Positions 7,941 to 15,455 of a stretch of 31,327 bases of DNA are shown one piece after another. The stretch comes from Rubrobacter_F sp035642415. Its GTDB lineage: Bacteria; Actinomycetota; Rubrobacteria; Rubrobacterales; Rubrobacteraceae. Position 1 is the first letter of the stretch; the number at the start of each line of letters is the position of its first letter. The DNA is taken from assembly GCA_035642415.1 (NCBI GenBank), contig DASQSI010000360.1, forward strand, positions 1-31,327. The letters run 5' to 3'. The position numbers and the translations under genes are program-made. The notes under the pieces were generated by a model, which searched no databases, was not told the DNA's origin, and worked only from the letters and a program-made list of their open reading frames with translations.

Positions 7941-8366
7941 ATGTTGAGCAAGAAGTTGATGGTGCTGCTGGCTGCAGTGGTAGTGACGATGTTAGGTAGC
8001 GCCGTGCCCGCCGTGGCGCAAAACGTTCCTACCCCAGCGAAGACCACTGTCTACATACCCGAACAGACCGTTGGGAGGTTTCACGTACCTCAAGGCGGAG
8101 GTACTTTATCGTGCTCTGGGAGCCCTTATACCGCTCCGTCGGGAACCTGTACTCCTTTGGGAAAGGGGCAAATAGCTGACGGGCAAGTCTGCGATACACC
8201 TACTATCGTCACGGTGTTCGGCTCTACACAGCTCTCGGCGTTTGAATGCCATGTGCCGACCCAATTCGATCTACACGACCTCGCGAGTCCCGACTCTTCG
8301 CCCACGCAAGACCTAACCCCAGCTCCCAACATTACTCTAGCGGGTCCAAAGGTGACCAGGAGCTAA
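7941..8366 (+). CDS. Small secreted four-cysteine protein, function unknown
   Basis: A 141-aa protein with a textbook signal peptide: MLSKK, a hydrophobic stretch of about 16 residues, and a likely cleavage site at AVA-Q near residue 26. The mature part has exactly four cysteines (LSCSG, GTCTP, QVCDT, FECHV), which could form two disulfides outside the cell, and ends in a Pro/Thr-rich tail. I recognise no family. The start is well supported by AAGGAGGGGG just upstream. The stop lies one base before the next gene's ATG, so the two are co-translated. The function might relate to the envelope or to the DNA-binding membrane protein encoded next. Confidence 0.75.
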   Translation: MLSKKLMVLLAAVVVTMLGSAVPAVAQNVPTPAKTTVYIPEQTVGRFHVPQGGGTLSCSGSPYTAPSGTCTPLGKGQIADGQVCDTPTIVTVFGSTQLSAFECHVPTQFDLHDLASPDSSPTQDLTPAPNITLAGPKVTRS

Positions 8367-8367
8367 C

Positions 8368-8775
8368 ATGCACCAAGACACCGACCAAGTGTGGCCTACT
8401 GGTCTACCGACCACGCTACCCCTCGCTGACGATCAAGCTGCTAAGGCATTGGGCATAAGTATCCAACTGGTCCACCAGCTGATAGAGGAGGGCGAGCTAG
8501 AGGCTTACCGCGATGAAGAAAGCGAGCTCTGGCTTGTTGAACCTTCTTCGGTACAAACTTATCTAAAGGAGCTGCGCGCAGAGCTGCAAGGTTTTGATGG
8601 GAGCATAACAACAGACGTCAACAGCGCCCAGGCGAACAGCATCTTTGACTATGAATATTTGTTGGGTCTTCTCGACTACGACTACTTGTTGGTTGTTATG
8701 CTTATGGTTATCGGGACGATCACGCTAATGGCGGCGGTGGACACTATTGCCACGGTACTGCTATCGGGGGGATAA
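8368..8775 (+). CDS. Helix-turn-helix protein with C-terminal membrane helix
   Basis: A 135-aa protein of two parts. Residues about 18-70 resemble the excisionase/MerR-like helix-turn-helix domain, in which a helix pair (DDQAAKALGISIQLVHQLIE) is followed by a short wing with EGELEAYR and a final helix (PSSVQTYLKEL). Residues about 104-132 form one long hydrophobic segment, preceded by the near-repeat YEYLLGLLDYDYLL. A DNA-binding domain tethered to the membrane would suit a signalling regulator or chromosome anchor. The start is supported by CAGGAG six bases upstream. It follows the secreted-protein gene by one base and is probably its functional partner. Family assignment of the N-terminal domain is by eye. 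Confidence 0.75.
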   Translation: MHQDTDQVWPTGLPTTLPLADDQAAKALGISIQLVHQLIEEGELEAYRDEESELWLVEPSSVQTYLKELRAELQGFDGSITTDVNSAQANSIFDYEYLLGLLDYDYLLVVMLMVIGTITLMAAVDTIATVLLSGG

Positions 8776-8997
8776 CGTTTATGGCCGACGGCTATAGCCT
8801 GCTATGTTTTCAAGTAGAGAGACAGCGGCAGCCTTTTTCGCAAGCTCTTATAGCCGGTTGCTTAGAGCTTTGTATTTATTAAGCGGTCCTAGACCGATGG
8901 CGTGCGGTGCGAGCAACTGCGAGAAATGGTCGAGAGTTGCGAAAGTCCATACAGAGACAGAAGTACATAAAGAGGATCGCTTGCGGAGGGGGAGCAA
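8776..8997. other. Gene-free spacer with inverted repeat CGGCTATA/TATAGCCG
   Basis: About 220 bases without a convincing gene. A perfect 8-bp inverted repeat lies at 8789-8796 and 8849-8856, and the first arm is part of the palindrome GGCTATAGCC. It may terminate the two-gene unit upstream or control the coiled-coil gene. The ORF starting at 8804 lacks a ribosome-binding site and family features. Confidence 0.35.
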
Positions 8998-9645
8998 ATG
9001 GAGGCTATAGCGAAAGTTGTGGAGGGAATCTCTGCCGAGATTTCTCGCTTCAAGGCACAGCAGGAGGCAGCGCAGGCGGAGGCCGAGCAAGCCGCCCAGA
9101 GAATTGAAGAGCTGAACAACCGGAGGGCTGCTCTTGTCCCCGACACCTTCTCAGGTGAAAGGGGGGGAGTGGCAGAGGAGCTCACCTTGCTAATGAGGGG
9201 CCTAGTAGAAGCCCTGGACGAGGAGACCGCAGCCCTCTCCCGCACGAAGACCATCGCCGAAGACGTCGCCCGGGAGCTCGACCGGCTTATCCTGGAAGCC
9301 GAAGTTCGACACCACAAAGCACACAAGCGCCTCGCCAAAGCACGCTACGAGGGGCTCTGCGAAGAGCGCTACTTTCTCGATGGCGAGGCCGAGGAGGCCG
9401 TGGCAGGCTTCGTAGAGGTCCTGGAGCGACTAGAAGGGCTGTACGCTGCTCAGGTCCGTGCCGCCGCCGATGCCGAGGATCCCGCCCTCGCCGATCAGGA
9501 TCCTCGCGACACGATAGAGCAGTGGTTGGCGAGAAGGCTTGATCGGTGGCTTTCTTTAACGAGCCTCGAGAAATACGATACCCCCCTTCCCGAACTCGAT
9601 CCCCTGGCGCTGAAACCCGAGCCGGACGAAGAAGCCCAAAGATAG
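8998..9645 (+). CDS. Coiled-coil protein, function unknown
   Basis: A soluble 215-aa protein with no signal peptide or membrane segment. Long stretches rich in Ala, Glu, Lys, Arg and Leu with heptad-like spacing (about residues 1-50 and 60-150) predict coiled coils. The last 40 residues are Pro/Glu-rich and probably unstructured. The ATG at 8998 is preceded by an ideal GGAGGGGGAG six or so bases away. It could be a structural, phasin-like or phage-related protein, but I do not recognise a family. The gene stands alone, with non-coding DNA on both sides. Confidence 0.75.
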   Translation: MEAIAKVVEGISAEISRFKAQQEAAQAEAEQAAQRIEELNNRRAALVPDTFSGERGGVAEELTLLMRGLVEALDEETAALSRTKTIAEDVARELDRLILEAEVRHHKAHKRLAKARYEGLCEERYFLDGEAEEAVAGFVEVLERLEGLYAAQVRAAADAEDPALADQDPRDTIEQWLARRLDRWLSLTSLEKYDTPLPELDPLALKPEPDEEAQR

Positions 9646-10137
9646 GAAGCCTTTCCACCCTGCCATGGTGCTACTGTTCTAGCCTTGGACAGGTATACAG
9701 TTGATCGATTGGACCCGTTCAGATGGTAGTAGTCAGGACGATCGGTAGACACCTGGCAGGCCGTGCCTTATAGCGTTTTTATTATTGTTGCGCTGATAGG
9801 AGCGAGCGGCATCAATGCAATGGGTTGGCCCGCTCAGCTTCGCTCTTTGTCGTAGTGCTGGAATCCTGCCAGGTACCTCTAAAGGTGGCGTGGGAGTTTC
9901 GAGTATAGCTTGGAGCATGGCCGCGTGTTGCTTTGGCGGTATCGAATACGACGGAGGCCACCTCACTACATCAATTACTACACTAACCCGCTCCAAAAGA
10001 AGAATGAGCGATTCCTTCTGGGAGAATTTAGCTTAAGTATCGCGATTACTGAGTAAGCGGTGACAGCGGAGAACGTACCGCGTGTGTTATACAATCAGGT
10101 CGACCTCTAGTTGAGTTTCAGGAGAACAGAGCTTGAT
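9646..10137. other. Gene-free region upstream of the TPR gene
   Basis: No credible gene is seen in about 490 bases. Contents are the inverted-repeat element at 9751-9874, T-rich sequence around 9775-9790, and a possible -10 box (TATACAAT near 10088-10095) upstream of the TPR gene. A GTGACAG about 21 bases earlier is too distant for an ideal -35 box. Confidence 0.5.
9751..9874. repeat. 124-bp element bounded by a perfect 10-bp inverted repeat
   Basis: ACCTGGCAGG at 9751-9760 is the exact reverse complement of CCTGCCAGGT at 9865-9874. Inside lies further partial pairing (AGCGG near 9803 with CCGCT near 9830). This could be a folded small RNA closed by a 10-bp stem or a minimal miniature element; no target-site duplication is apparent. 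The right arm belongs to a 16-base sequence that recurs at 15500-15515 with one mismatch. Confidence 0.35.
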
Positions 10138-10785
10138 ATGATGCTCGACCGGAACAAAATCAGCTTCTGGACCAAGATCGGCGCCATTACGCTAGCTGTG
10201 ATCTTCGTGGGCTCCTTCCTCTTTGTGGGCATCGGCACGGGCCTCAATTACAGCCTCCTAGATCTTCTAAGCGGATCGGGAAAGCAGGAAGAGCAGAAGA
10301 CGGGATCGGAAGAACAGATAGCCAAGGCCGAGAAGGACCTTGAAGGGGACCCGGAGAACCCCAAGGTCCTTAAGCGCCTCGGCGCCCTCTATCTTCAAGA
10401 GGGCCAGACGGACAAGGCGGCGGAGGTTCTGGAGAAGGGTCGCAAGGCTGACCCCCAAGACCCTGTGTTCCCGCTCTACCTGGGCCAGGCTAACGAGAAG
10501 AAGGCGCAAGGTTTGCCGGACGAGGAGAAGCGCAAGGCCGCTTACAAGGAGGCTGGGGATGCTTACGCCGCCGCCGCGGAGGCCCAGAAAAACAAACCTC
10601 AGCCATATCTCCTCGCGGGGCAGGCTTACGAGCAGGCTGGAGAGAAGGGCAAAGCCATCCAATACTGGAACGAGTACCTCAAGCTTGAGCCTGAGGGCGA
10701 GCAGGCCGACGCCGTCAAGGAACGCATCGGAGCGCTGCTCAAGGGTGGAGAGACCACCGGCAGCGCAGGGGGTGCAAAGCGATAG
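10138..10785 (+). CDS. Membrane-anchored TPR protein
   Basis: The protein starts with a short cytoplasmic stretch and one hydrophobic anchor (about residues 12-38). A charged linker follows, and then tetratricopeptide-type helical repeats, e.g. PKVLKRLGALYLQEGQTDKAAEVLEKG and PYLLAGQAYEQAGEKGKAIQYWNEYL, separated in the middle by an Ala/Lys/Glu-rich helix. Such proteins scaffold envelope or secretion complexes, which fits the Tat genes downstream. The start is ATG 10138, preceded by AGGAG at 10120-10124; a TTG at 10111 in the same frame would place that ribosome-binding site inside the gene, so it is less likely. The C-terminal tail is Gly/Thr-rich. Confidence 0.85.
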   Translation: MMLDRNKISFWTKIGAITLAVIFVGSFLFVGIGTGLNYSLLDLLSGSGKQEEQKTGSEEQIAKAEKDLEGDPENPKVLKRLGALYLQEGQTDKAAEVLEKGRKADPQDPVFPLYLGQANEKKAQGLPDEEKRKAAYKEAGDAYAAAAEAQKNKPQPYLLAGQAYEQAGEKGKAIQYWNEYLKLEPEGEQADAVKERIGALLKGGETTGSAGGAKR

Positions 10786-10808
10786 TGATCCCCGCATCAT
10801 GCTTATCG

Positions 10809-10816
10809 TATAAAAT
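10809..10816 (+). promoter_or_regulatory. Possible -10 element of tatA
   Basis: TATAAAAT stands out in GC-rich DNA 37 bases upstream of the tatA ATG, between the TPR gene stop and tatA. No good -35 hexamer is visible at the usual distance, so this remains tentative. Confidence 0.35.
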
Positions 10817-10852
10817 AGGCGTGAGGGAGCTGAATATGACTAGGAGGACCGC

Positions 10853-11125
10853 ATGTATCTAGCTTTGATCCCGGTGCTCAACACGGTGGGACCGACAGAG
10901 CTCATCATAGTGCTCGCCATCGTGCTCTTGCTCTTCGGGGCGAAACGCATCCCCGAGCTTGCGAGGGGCCTCGGTACCGGCATCCGAGAGTTCAAGAGGG
11001 GAGCCCGTGACGAGGGCGAGGAAAAAAGGGACGAGGAGCTGACGGCTCCCGCCGTCAGCGATAAGTATGACGCTCGTATTCACAAAGAGGCTGCCCGCGC
11101 GGAGCGTACTGAACAGAAGCGCTAA
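10853..11125 (+). CDS. tatA: Sec-independent translocase subunit TatA
   Basis: Pore-forming subunit of the twin-arginine translocation system, which exports folded proteins. At 90 aa it has the family layout: an N-terminal transmembrane helix (about residues 15-30), the hinge FGAKRIPELARGLG, an amphipathic helix ending in GIREFKRGARD, and a charged, disordered tail. The residue just before the membrane helix is Glu in GPTELIIV, as in most TatA proteins. AGGAGG lies six bases before the ATG. The tatC gene follows after 15 bases, so this is a tatA-tatC operon; no tatB-like gene is seen, as is common when TatA is bifunctional. Confidence 0.94.
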   Translation: MYLALIPVLNTVGPTELIIVLAIVLLLFGAKRIPELARGLGTGIREFKRGARDEGEEKRDEELTAPAVSDKYDARIHKEAARAERTEQKR

Positions 11126-11140
11126 TAGAAGCTTTTAGAT

Positions 11141-11923
11141 ATGGCCGGACGCCTGCGTTTACCTAGTCCCCGTCCGCCGCGCGACGAAGCGCGCATGACC
11201 CTCATAGAGCACCTCGAAGAGCTTCGCTCGAGGATCATAAAAGTTGCGCTCGTCTTCATCGCTGCAGCCGTCGTCGCCGCGTTCTTCGTCCCCCAGATCT
11301 TTGAATGGCTCCTCAAACCTTCTGGGCTCGAGCGGTTAAACAACTTAAGCCCGGCGCAGGGCTTGATCACCGACATGAAGCTGGTCCTCTACGCGGCATT
11401 CGTATTGACTATTCCGGTGCTACTTTACCAAGCGTGGATGTTTGTCGCCCCGGCCGTCGGCGAGACGGGAAGGGTCTTCACTTACGTCTTGGTAGGCCTG
11501 GCCTCGTCCCTATTCCTAGGGGGGGTGGCCTTCGGCTACTACGTGGTCTTGCCGGTAGGGTTGGAGTTTCTCCTAAACTACGCAAATGACAGGTACAACG
11601 AGATGATCACAGCCGATACCTATCTACCATTCGTGACACGTTTCCTTTTGGCCTTCGGGATAGTTTTTGAGCTGCCGGCGGCTACTTACGTCGGAGCGAA
11701 GCTCGGGCTCGTCACCGCGTCGTTCCTCAAGCGCTACCGTAGGCACGCTATCGTTGTCAACGCGGTCTTGGCCGCCGCGCTAACGCCTGGCCAGGACCCG
11801 TTCAGCATGATCCTGATGGCGATCCCGATGGTATTGATGTACGAGATAAGCATCTTGATCGCCCGGTTCGTCAACCCGGGCCTCACCGAAGAATCACTCT
11901 CCGAAGAGGAGCAAGATCTCTAA
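11141..11923 (+). CDS. tatC: Sec-independent translocase subunit TatC
   Basis: Polytopic receptor of the Tat system, which binds twin-arginine signal peptides. The signature MTLIEHLEELRSR is at residues 19-31, with six hydrophobic segments after it, and the motifs LYQAWMFVAPAV and TRFLLAFGIVFELPA are typical. The start at ATG 11141 adds 18 Arg/Pro-rich residues before the conserved region; the in-frame ATG at 11195 is an alternative that would begin exactly at the signature. Neither has a clear ribosome-binding site. It forms an operon with tatA. Confidence 0.94.
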   Translation: MAGRLRLPSPRPPRDEARMTLIEHLEELRSRIIKVALVFIAAAVVAAFFVPQIFEWLLKPSGLERLNNLSPAQGLITDMKLVLYAAFVLTIPVLLYQAWMFVAPAVGETGRVFTYVLVGLASSLFLGGVAFGYYVVLPVGLEFLLNYANDRYNEMITADTYLPFVTRFLLAFGIVFELPAATYVGAKLGLVTASFLKRYRRHAIVVNAVLAAALTPGQDPFSMILMAIPMVLMYEISILIARFVNPGLTEESLSEEEQDL

Positions 11924-11950
11924 CACCTAGAGCCCGTCTGGGAACGACCT

Positions 11951-11970
11951 TCTCTCAAGCAGAGAGACTT
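11951..11970 (+). terminator. Weak terminator-like hairpin after tatC
   Basis: TCTCTC (11951-11956) pairs with GAGAGA (11962-11967) around AAGCA, followed at once by CTTTTG. The stem is only six pairs with half A-T content, so it may attenuate rather than end transcription. It immediately precedes the TTG start of the next gene and might instead affect its translation. Confidence 0.3.
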
Positions 11971-12879
11971 TTGCCTCCGTTTGTGATAGAAACCTCGTTC
12001 GTGGAAGCAGGTGGTTCAATAGGGTTAGCGGGTGCCTTCCTCCGGCTGGCTCGGCCGAAGCAGTGGACGAAGAACGGCTTCGTCTTAGCCGGGGTAGTGT
12101 TTTCGGGGGAGGCCTTGCAGGTGTCGAGCGTGGCGGCCGCACTACTGGCATTCCTCTCCTTTTGCGCGCTCTCGGGAGCGGTGTACTCTGCAAACGACGT
12201 TCTTGACATAGCCGAGGACCGCAAGCACCCGACAAAACGCTCTAGGCCCATAGCGAACGGCGAGATCTCGGTTCGCGTCGCCACCCTCTACGCCGCCCTG
12301 CTCGCCGCTGCGGGGTTAACGTTCGCCTTCTTCTTAGGTCCTGGGGTGGGCCTGGTGGGACTCGCCTATCTCCTCTTGCAGGCCGTATACGCGCCAATCT
12401 TGAAGCATGTGGCCATACTCGATGTGATGAGCATCTCTACGGGGTTCGTGTTGCGGGCGCTGGCGGGGGTGGCGGCGGTCGGAGAGTTCATCTCGCCGTG
12501 GCTTGTTGTCTGCACCGGCCTGCTCACGCTCTTCCTAGGCTTCTCCAAGCGCCGTTACGAGCTGTACGTTTTGGGCGAAGGAGCGGAGGCGTACCGGAAG
12601 AACCTCAAGGACTATTCGGTCCAGATGCTCGACCAGATGATGAACATCATGTTGGCGGCGACGATCATTGCATATACTATGTACACCTTCTTCGCCTACG
12701 AGCACTCGTACATGATGGCGAGCATACCGTTTGTGATCTATGGGGTCTTGCGCTACATGCTTCTTGCCCACCGTGATGGTGGTGGCGATCCGGATACCCT
12801 GCTGCTCTCAGACCGGCCGCTGCAGATTACGCTTCTGCTCTGGATCGCTGTGGTTGCAACGGTTATCTACCTCTTCTAA
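11971..12879 (+). CDS. UbiA-family decaprenyl-phosphate phosphoribosyltransferase-like protein
   Basis: A 302-aa membrane protein of the UbiA superfamily. The first aspartate motif (ANDVLDIAEDRKHPTKRSRP, about residues 74-93) is the form found in decaprenyl-phosphate 5-phosphoribosyltransferases rather than in quinone prenyltransferases. A conserved LGFSKRRYEL follows in the middle. The mycobacterial relative moves phosphoribose onto a lipid carrier for cell-wall arabinan; the acceptor here is unknown, so the sugar-lipid role is inferred. The TTG start at 11971 is the track-compatible choice; internal GTG codons are possible. The downstream flippase-like gene (11-base gap) suggests a lipid-linked glycan pathway. 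Confidence 0.82.
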   Translation: MPPFVIETSFVEAGGSIGLAGAFLRLARPKQWTKNGFVLAGVVFSGEALQVSSVAAALLAFLSFCALSGAVYSANDVLDIAEDRKHPTKRSRPIANGEISVRVATLYAALLAAAGLTFAFFLGPGVGLVGLAYLLLQAVYAPILKHVAILDVMSISTGFVLRALAGVAAVGEFISPWLVVCTGLLTLFLGFSKRRYELYVLGEGAEAYRKNLKDYSVQMLDQMMNIMLAATIIAYTMYTFFAYEHSYMMASIPFVIYGVLRYMLLAHRDGGGDPDTLLLSDRPLQITLLLWIAVVATVIYLF

Positions 12880-12890
12880 AGAACCAAAGA

Positions 12891-13895
12891 GTGGAACGCT
12901 TGAAGAAGAATCTCGTTTTGGCCCTAGGCCTGGGGCTAACCGTCTACTTCGTACTCGCCGTCTTGACCGGCTTAAGCGATCTCAGGGCCGCTCTCGCCGG
13001 CTTTGACTATTTCCTGATACCGGCTATCCTGGGTCTTGTCTGCCTGTCGTATACGGTGCGCTTTGCGCGCTGGGCGTACTATCTTAGGCTTCTTAAGGTG
13101 AGGATACCTCTAAGGACTAATGCCGCCATCTTCGCGGCTGGTTTGAGCATGGCGATCTCACCGGGTAAGCTCGGCGAGGTCCTAAAGAGCGTTTTCGTAA
13201 AGGACGTAGCAGGAGCTGCGGTTGCCCGAACCGCCCCGGCGGTCTTTGCCGAGCGAGCTACCGACGGTATCGGCATGATCGCCTGGGGTCTCATTGGTGC
13301 TTTGGCCTTCAGCTTTGGCCCCTGGCTCCTACTCCTTTTCCTCGCTTTCACGGCCATAGGTATCGCGATCCTGCGCTCGAAGGAGCTCTCGCTCCTCACC
13401 GAGAAGATCCTCTCTAAGCTCCCGCTCTTGAGCAATCTGGCGCCGCATATGCGTGACTTCCACGGAGCCTCCAACGAACTTCTGGCTTTCCGACCGCTCG
13501 TGGTCACGAGCATCGTTTCGTTCGTCGGCTGGGGACTGGAGTGCCTGGCGGTTTATCTGTGCGCCCTGGGTGTCGGGGCGGGGAAGCCTTTTCTGGTGAT
13601 AGTGTTCATCTTTGCAGTGAGCTCGCTTGCGGGGGTCCTGAGCATGCTACCGGGCGGCATCGGGGCAGCAGAAGCGGGACTGGCAGGGATGTTCGCCTCG
13701 GTTGCCGAGCTTCCAGGCGGTCTCTCGGTGGCATTAACGTTCGTGATACGCCTTGCCACCCTGTGGTTTGCAACTCTGATCGGCGTTATGGGTCTCCTTC
13801 TAGTACGGCGCATAGTGGGTAGGCGCACGGATGCGACGGCGGCTGAGGCGCAGCTCCGAACCAGCACGAACCGTAGTATTGTCGACGAAGATTAA
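12891..13895 (+). CDS. Lysylphosphatidylglycerol synthase TM-region/flippase-like membrane protein
   Basis: A 334-aa polytopic membrane protein of the large family related to the membrane half of MprF (UPF0104). Recognisable points are VRFARWAYYLRLL, the conserved SPGKLGEVLKSVFVK, ERATDGIGM, and near the end LPGGIGAAEAGL, which recurs across this family. Members translocate or modify lipids, including lipid-linked sugars. The GTG start is 11 bases after the prenyltransferase stop, so the two genes form a unit. The short C-terminal tail is Arg/Thr-rich and cytosolic. Substrate is unknown. Confidence 0.85.
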   Translation: MERLKKNLVLALGLGLTVYFVLAVLTGLSDLRAALAGFDYFLIPAILGLVCLSYTVRFARWAYYLRLLKVRIPLRTNAAIFAAGLSMAISPGKLGEVLKSVFVKDVAGAAVARTAPAVFAERATDGIGMIAWGLIGALAFSFGPWLLLLFLAFTAIGIAILRSKELSLLTEKILSKLPLLSNLAPHMRDFHGASNELLAFRPLVVTSIVSFVGWGLECLAVYLCALGVGAGKPFLVIVFIFAVSSLAGVLSMLPGGIGAAEAGLAGMFASVAELPGGLSVALTFVIRLATLWFATLIGVMGLLLVRRIVGRRTDATAAEAQLRTSTNRSIVDED

Positions 13896-13991
13896 TCCCA
13901 AGCCTTGTGGGGCGTGAACTTGTTCCCAACCCTGTATTCTCGCCAACGACCCGAACCTTTTATGCTCCTACCTCCATCCCGTCCCCGGAAG

Positions 13992-14035
13992 ACTTGTAAC
14001 GCCGCGTGTTCTATTGGCCGTGCGGCGTTACAAGT
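13992..14035. terminator. Perfect 14-bp inverted repeat between convergent genes
   Basis: The arms 13992-14005 (ACTTGTAACGCCGC) and 14022-14035 are exact reverse complements with a 16-base loop. The element lies between the end of the + strand membrane-protein gene and the minus-strand HEPN-like gene, whose TAA stop (14028-14030) is inside the right arm. It is well placed as a bidirectional terminator, although neither side has a long T run. Confidence 0.6.
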
Positions 14036-14552
14036 GGTACGCGTATTCGTGGTTAGCTGCGTCGCGGAGGAAGTGGATCAAACCCCATAACGTCTCCGGC
14101 GAGTAGCGCTCGATTTGGTGTTTTTCCTCGAAAGGGTAGCGGGAGGCCACAAATAGGTGCTCATATCGGTCAAGAAGCTCCTCGAAAGAGCTTGTCTGTC
14201 GCCTGAGAGGGGAGGATTCAAAGGTAGCTATCAGGCGGTTCCGCGTATCGACAGAAATCTCTTTTAGGAGCTTCCTAAGACGGTGGGTAGGACAGGCCTC
14301 CGCGTGAACGCGCTCCAGGTCCTGGATGAGAGTGTCCTCCACCTTTTGGTAGCGGTCCTTAGCTCCAATACATTTGAGGTACAGCTCCAGAGCGATTGCG
14401 CCAGAGTGTAAAAGCGGCAGAAGCGTGCGTTCGTCCAGTTGCTGCTCCTCCAGAATCACGCAAGCTTGATAGTACTGCTCCGCTGCATCCCAGATCTGTG
14501 GACTCGGTATACGATGTGGTCGTTCCCTGGCCTTCGGTTGTCGCTTGGGCAT
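14028..14552 (-). CDS. HEPN-like protein, possible RNase
   Basis: A soluble, mostly helical 174-aa protein. The segment LLHSGAIALELYLKCIG matches the N-terminal helix common in HEPN-domain proteins. The later RYPFEEKH gives an R-X6-H arrangement, which fits the HEPN RNase motif R-X4-6-H, and a final helix (LIHFLRDAANHEYAYHL) follows. HEPN proteins are often RNases of toxin-antitoxin and anti-phage systems; no nucleotidyltransferase antitoxin gene is adjacent, so activity is uncertain. The ATG at 14552 is preferred to the GTG at 14558. A TATACT box at 14563-14568 (minus strand) lies ten bases before this ATG, predicting a nearly leaderless transcript. Confidence 0.7.
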   Translation of the reverse strand: MPKRQPKARERPHRIPSPQIWDAAEQYYQACVILEEQQLDERTLLPLLHSGAIALELYLKCIGAKDRYQKVEDTLIQDLERVHAEACPTHRLRKLLKEISVDTRNRLIATFESSPLRRQTSSFEELLDRYEHLFVASRYPFEEKHQIERYSPETLWGLIHFLRDAANHEYAYHL

Positions 14553-14558
14553 GATCAC

Positions 14559-15040
14559 CGCGAGTATACATGCTGTCCACAGCGCTAAAAGCCAAACGGT
14601 GCGCCCCGCTGCGCCTAGGGGACGCTAACAGGAAGACTTAGCACAAATACTTATATGGCCCCTTTCCTGTGAGCAGAACAGGATTCCCCCAACAGTCTCT
14701 GTTATGTGGGATCCTGCGCCCGCTCGAGCTAAGCGGCAGATTTTACGGCCTGCCCAGGACCCGAGCAGGGGGTGCCCAGGCCCCCGAGGGGGTCGCTTGG
14801 GGGGAGGATATGCCTCCAAGCTGTCAACACGGCAGGCAGAGCAGGTTTTATGACGCTCCTACGGCGTGTTCCATAGGTTTGATGCAAGACTGGTCGGCGC
14901 CCGGAGGATCTTTCGCAACTGCTCCCTAGCGCTCTTTGGTGCAATGTTGGAAAGTTCAGCGGGGGAGCTATCGCAAAAAGGGGTGTGAGGGAGTATGCTG
15001 CCCCCGTAGTACATGTACGAAGACGAAGAGGGAGCAGCTT
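14559..15040. other. Gene-free region with one strong hairpin
   Basis: About 480 bases without a convincing gene between the HEPN-like gene and the small membrane-protein gene. It holds the HEPN promoter at its left end, the hairpin at 14679-14716 and a G-rich stretch near 14765-14808. A 39-codon frame from ATG 14810 has a GGGGGGAGG upstream but no recognisable product. Confidence 0.5.
14679..14716. repeat. Two-stage hairpin
   Basis: CAGGATTCCC (14679-14688) pairs with GGGATCCTG (14708-14716) with one bulged T. Inside, AACAG and CTGTT form a second stem around TCT. The total is 14 pairs. No T run follows, so the role could be RNA folding or protein binding rather than termination. Confidence 0.45.
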
Positions 15041-15199
15041 ATGGAACCCCCCGAACTACCGCCGGAACCTGGCCAAGCTCAGTACTTAGGACCCCTCGAA
15101 AAAGATGAAGATGTACGGTGGGCACTCGTGATTTCGGGCATACTTGTGGTGGGCGCCATCCTAGTAGGGCTGTTACAGAAAGTTCTAGGGCTGTTTTAA
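15041..15199 (+). CDS. Small single-pass membrane protein (52 aa), unknown
   Basis: A 52-residue protein with a Pro/Glu-rich N-terminal half (MEPPELPPEPGQ...) that should face the cytosol and one membrane helix (about residues 27-49, ALVISGILVVGAILVGLLQK). The start is chosen at ATG 15041 because GAGGGAG lies seven bases upstream; the frame is open further upstream but that part reads as Cys/Lys-rich junk. Its size suits a membrane-active toxin, a small regulatory subunit or an orphan peptide. It is divergent from the HEPN-like gene and followed by a hairpin-rich region. Confidence 0.6.
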   Translation: MEPPELPPEPGQAQYLGPLEKDEDVRWALVISGILVVGAILVGLLQKVLGLF

Positions 15200-15236
15200 G
15201 GCTCCCGTCCTTTTTGTACTACAGGCTTCTACCACC

Positions 15237-15256
15237 AACCCTTACCGTATCGGGTT
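15237..15256 (+). terminator. Hairpin AACCC/GGGTT after the small membrane gene
   Basis: A five-pair stem with a ten-base loop, 37 bases after the stop at 15199. It is too weak to be sure of as a terminator. Confidence 0.25.
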
Positions 15257-15267
15257 ACACCTATGAG

Positions 15268-15301
15268 GTTTAGAGGCGAGCTTACCTAGGTAACTTATGT
15301 G
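15268..15301 (+). repeat. Two-box direct repeat, copy 1
   Basis: This 34-base unit consists of GTTTAGAGGC, nine variable bases, and TAGGTAACTTATGTG. It matches copy 2 at 15456-15489 in 25 of 34 positions. All but one of the mismatches lie in the variable middle, and the spacing of the two boxes is identical. The pattern is what a two-part protein-binding or sigma-factor site would leave. Confidence 0.55.
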
Positions 15302-15313
15302 TTTTAAGATGGC

Positions 15314-15345
15314 CTCGTTGGACTTCTTAACGGCCCTCCAACGAG
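15314..15345 (+). terminator. Perfect 9-bp hairpin
   Basis: CTCGTTGGA (15314-15322) and TCCAACGAG (15337-15345) are exact complements around a 14-base loop. It lies 13 bases after repeat copy 1 and could end transcription coming from the 52-aa gene. Confidence 0.45.
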
Positions 15346-15361
15346 TAGCTGTCTTTGTTGG

Positions 15362-15416
15362 CCCGTCCCCCTGCAACCCAAAGCGACTCAATTACTTTCA
15401 TAATCAGGGAGACGGG
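15362..15416. repeat. 12-nt inverted repeat with one mismatch
   Basis: CCCGTCCCCCTG (15362-15373) pairs with CAGGGAGACGGG (15405-15416) in 11 of 12 positions around a 31-base loop. This stem follows the previous hairpin closely. Confidence 0.4.
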
Positions 15417-15455
15417 TGTAGCTCGAGAAGAGCACGCTACTGCTGAACAGGAAGA

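Noticed and set aside
14810..14929. 39-codon frame with a purine-rich GGGGGGAGG just before its ATG
   Set aside because: The product has no hydrophobic helix or motif, and the G-run belongs to a longer G-rich stretch, so the ribosome-binding site may be accidental.
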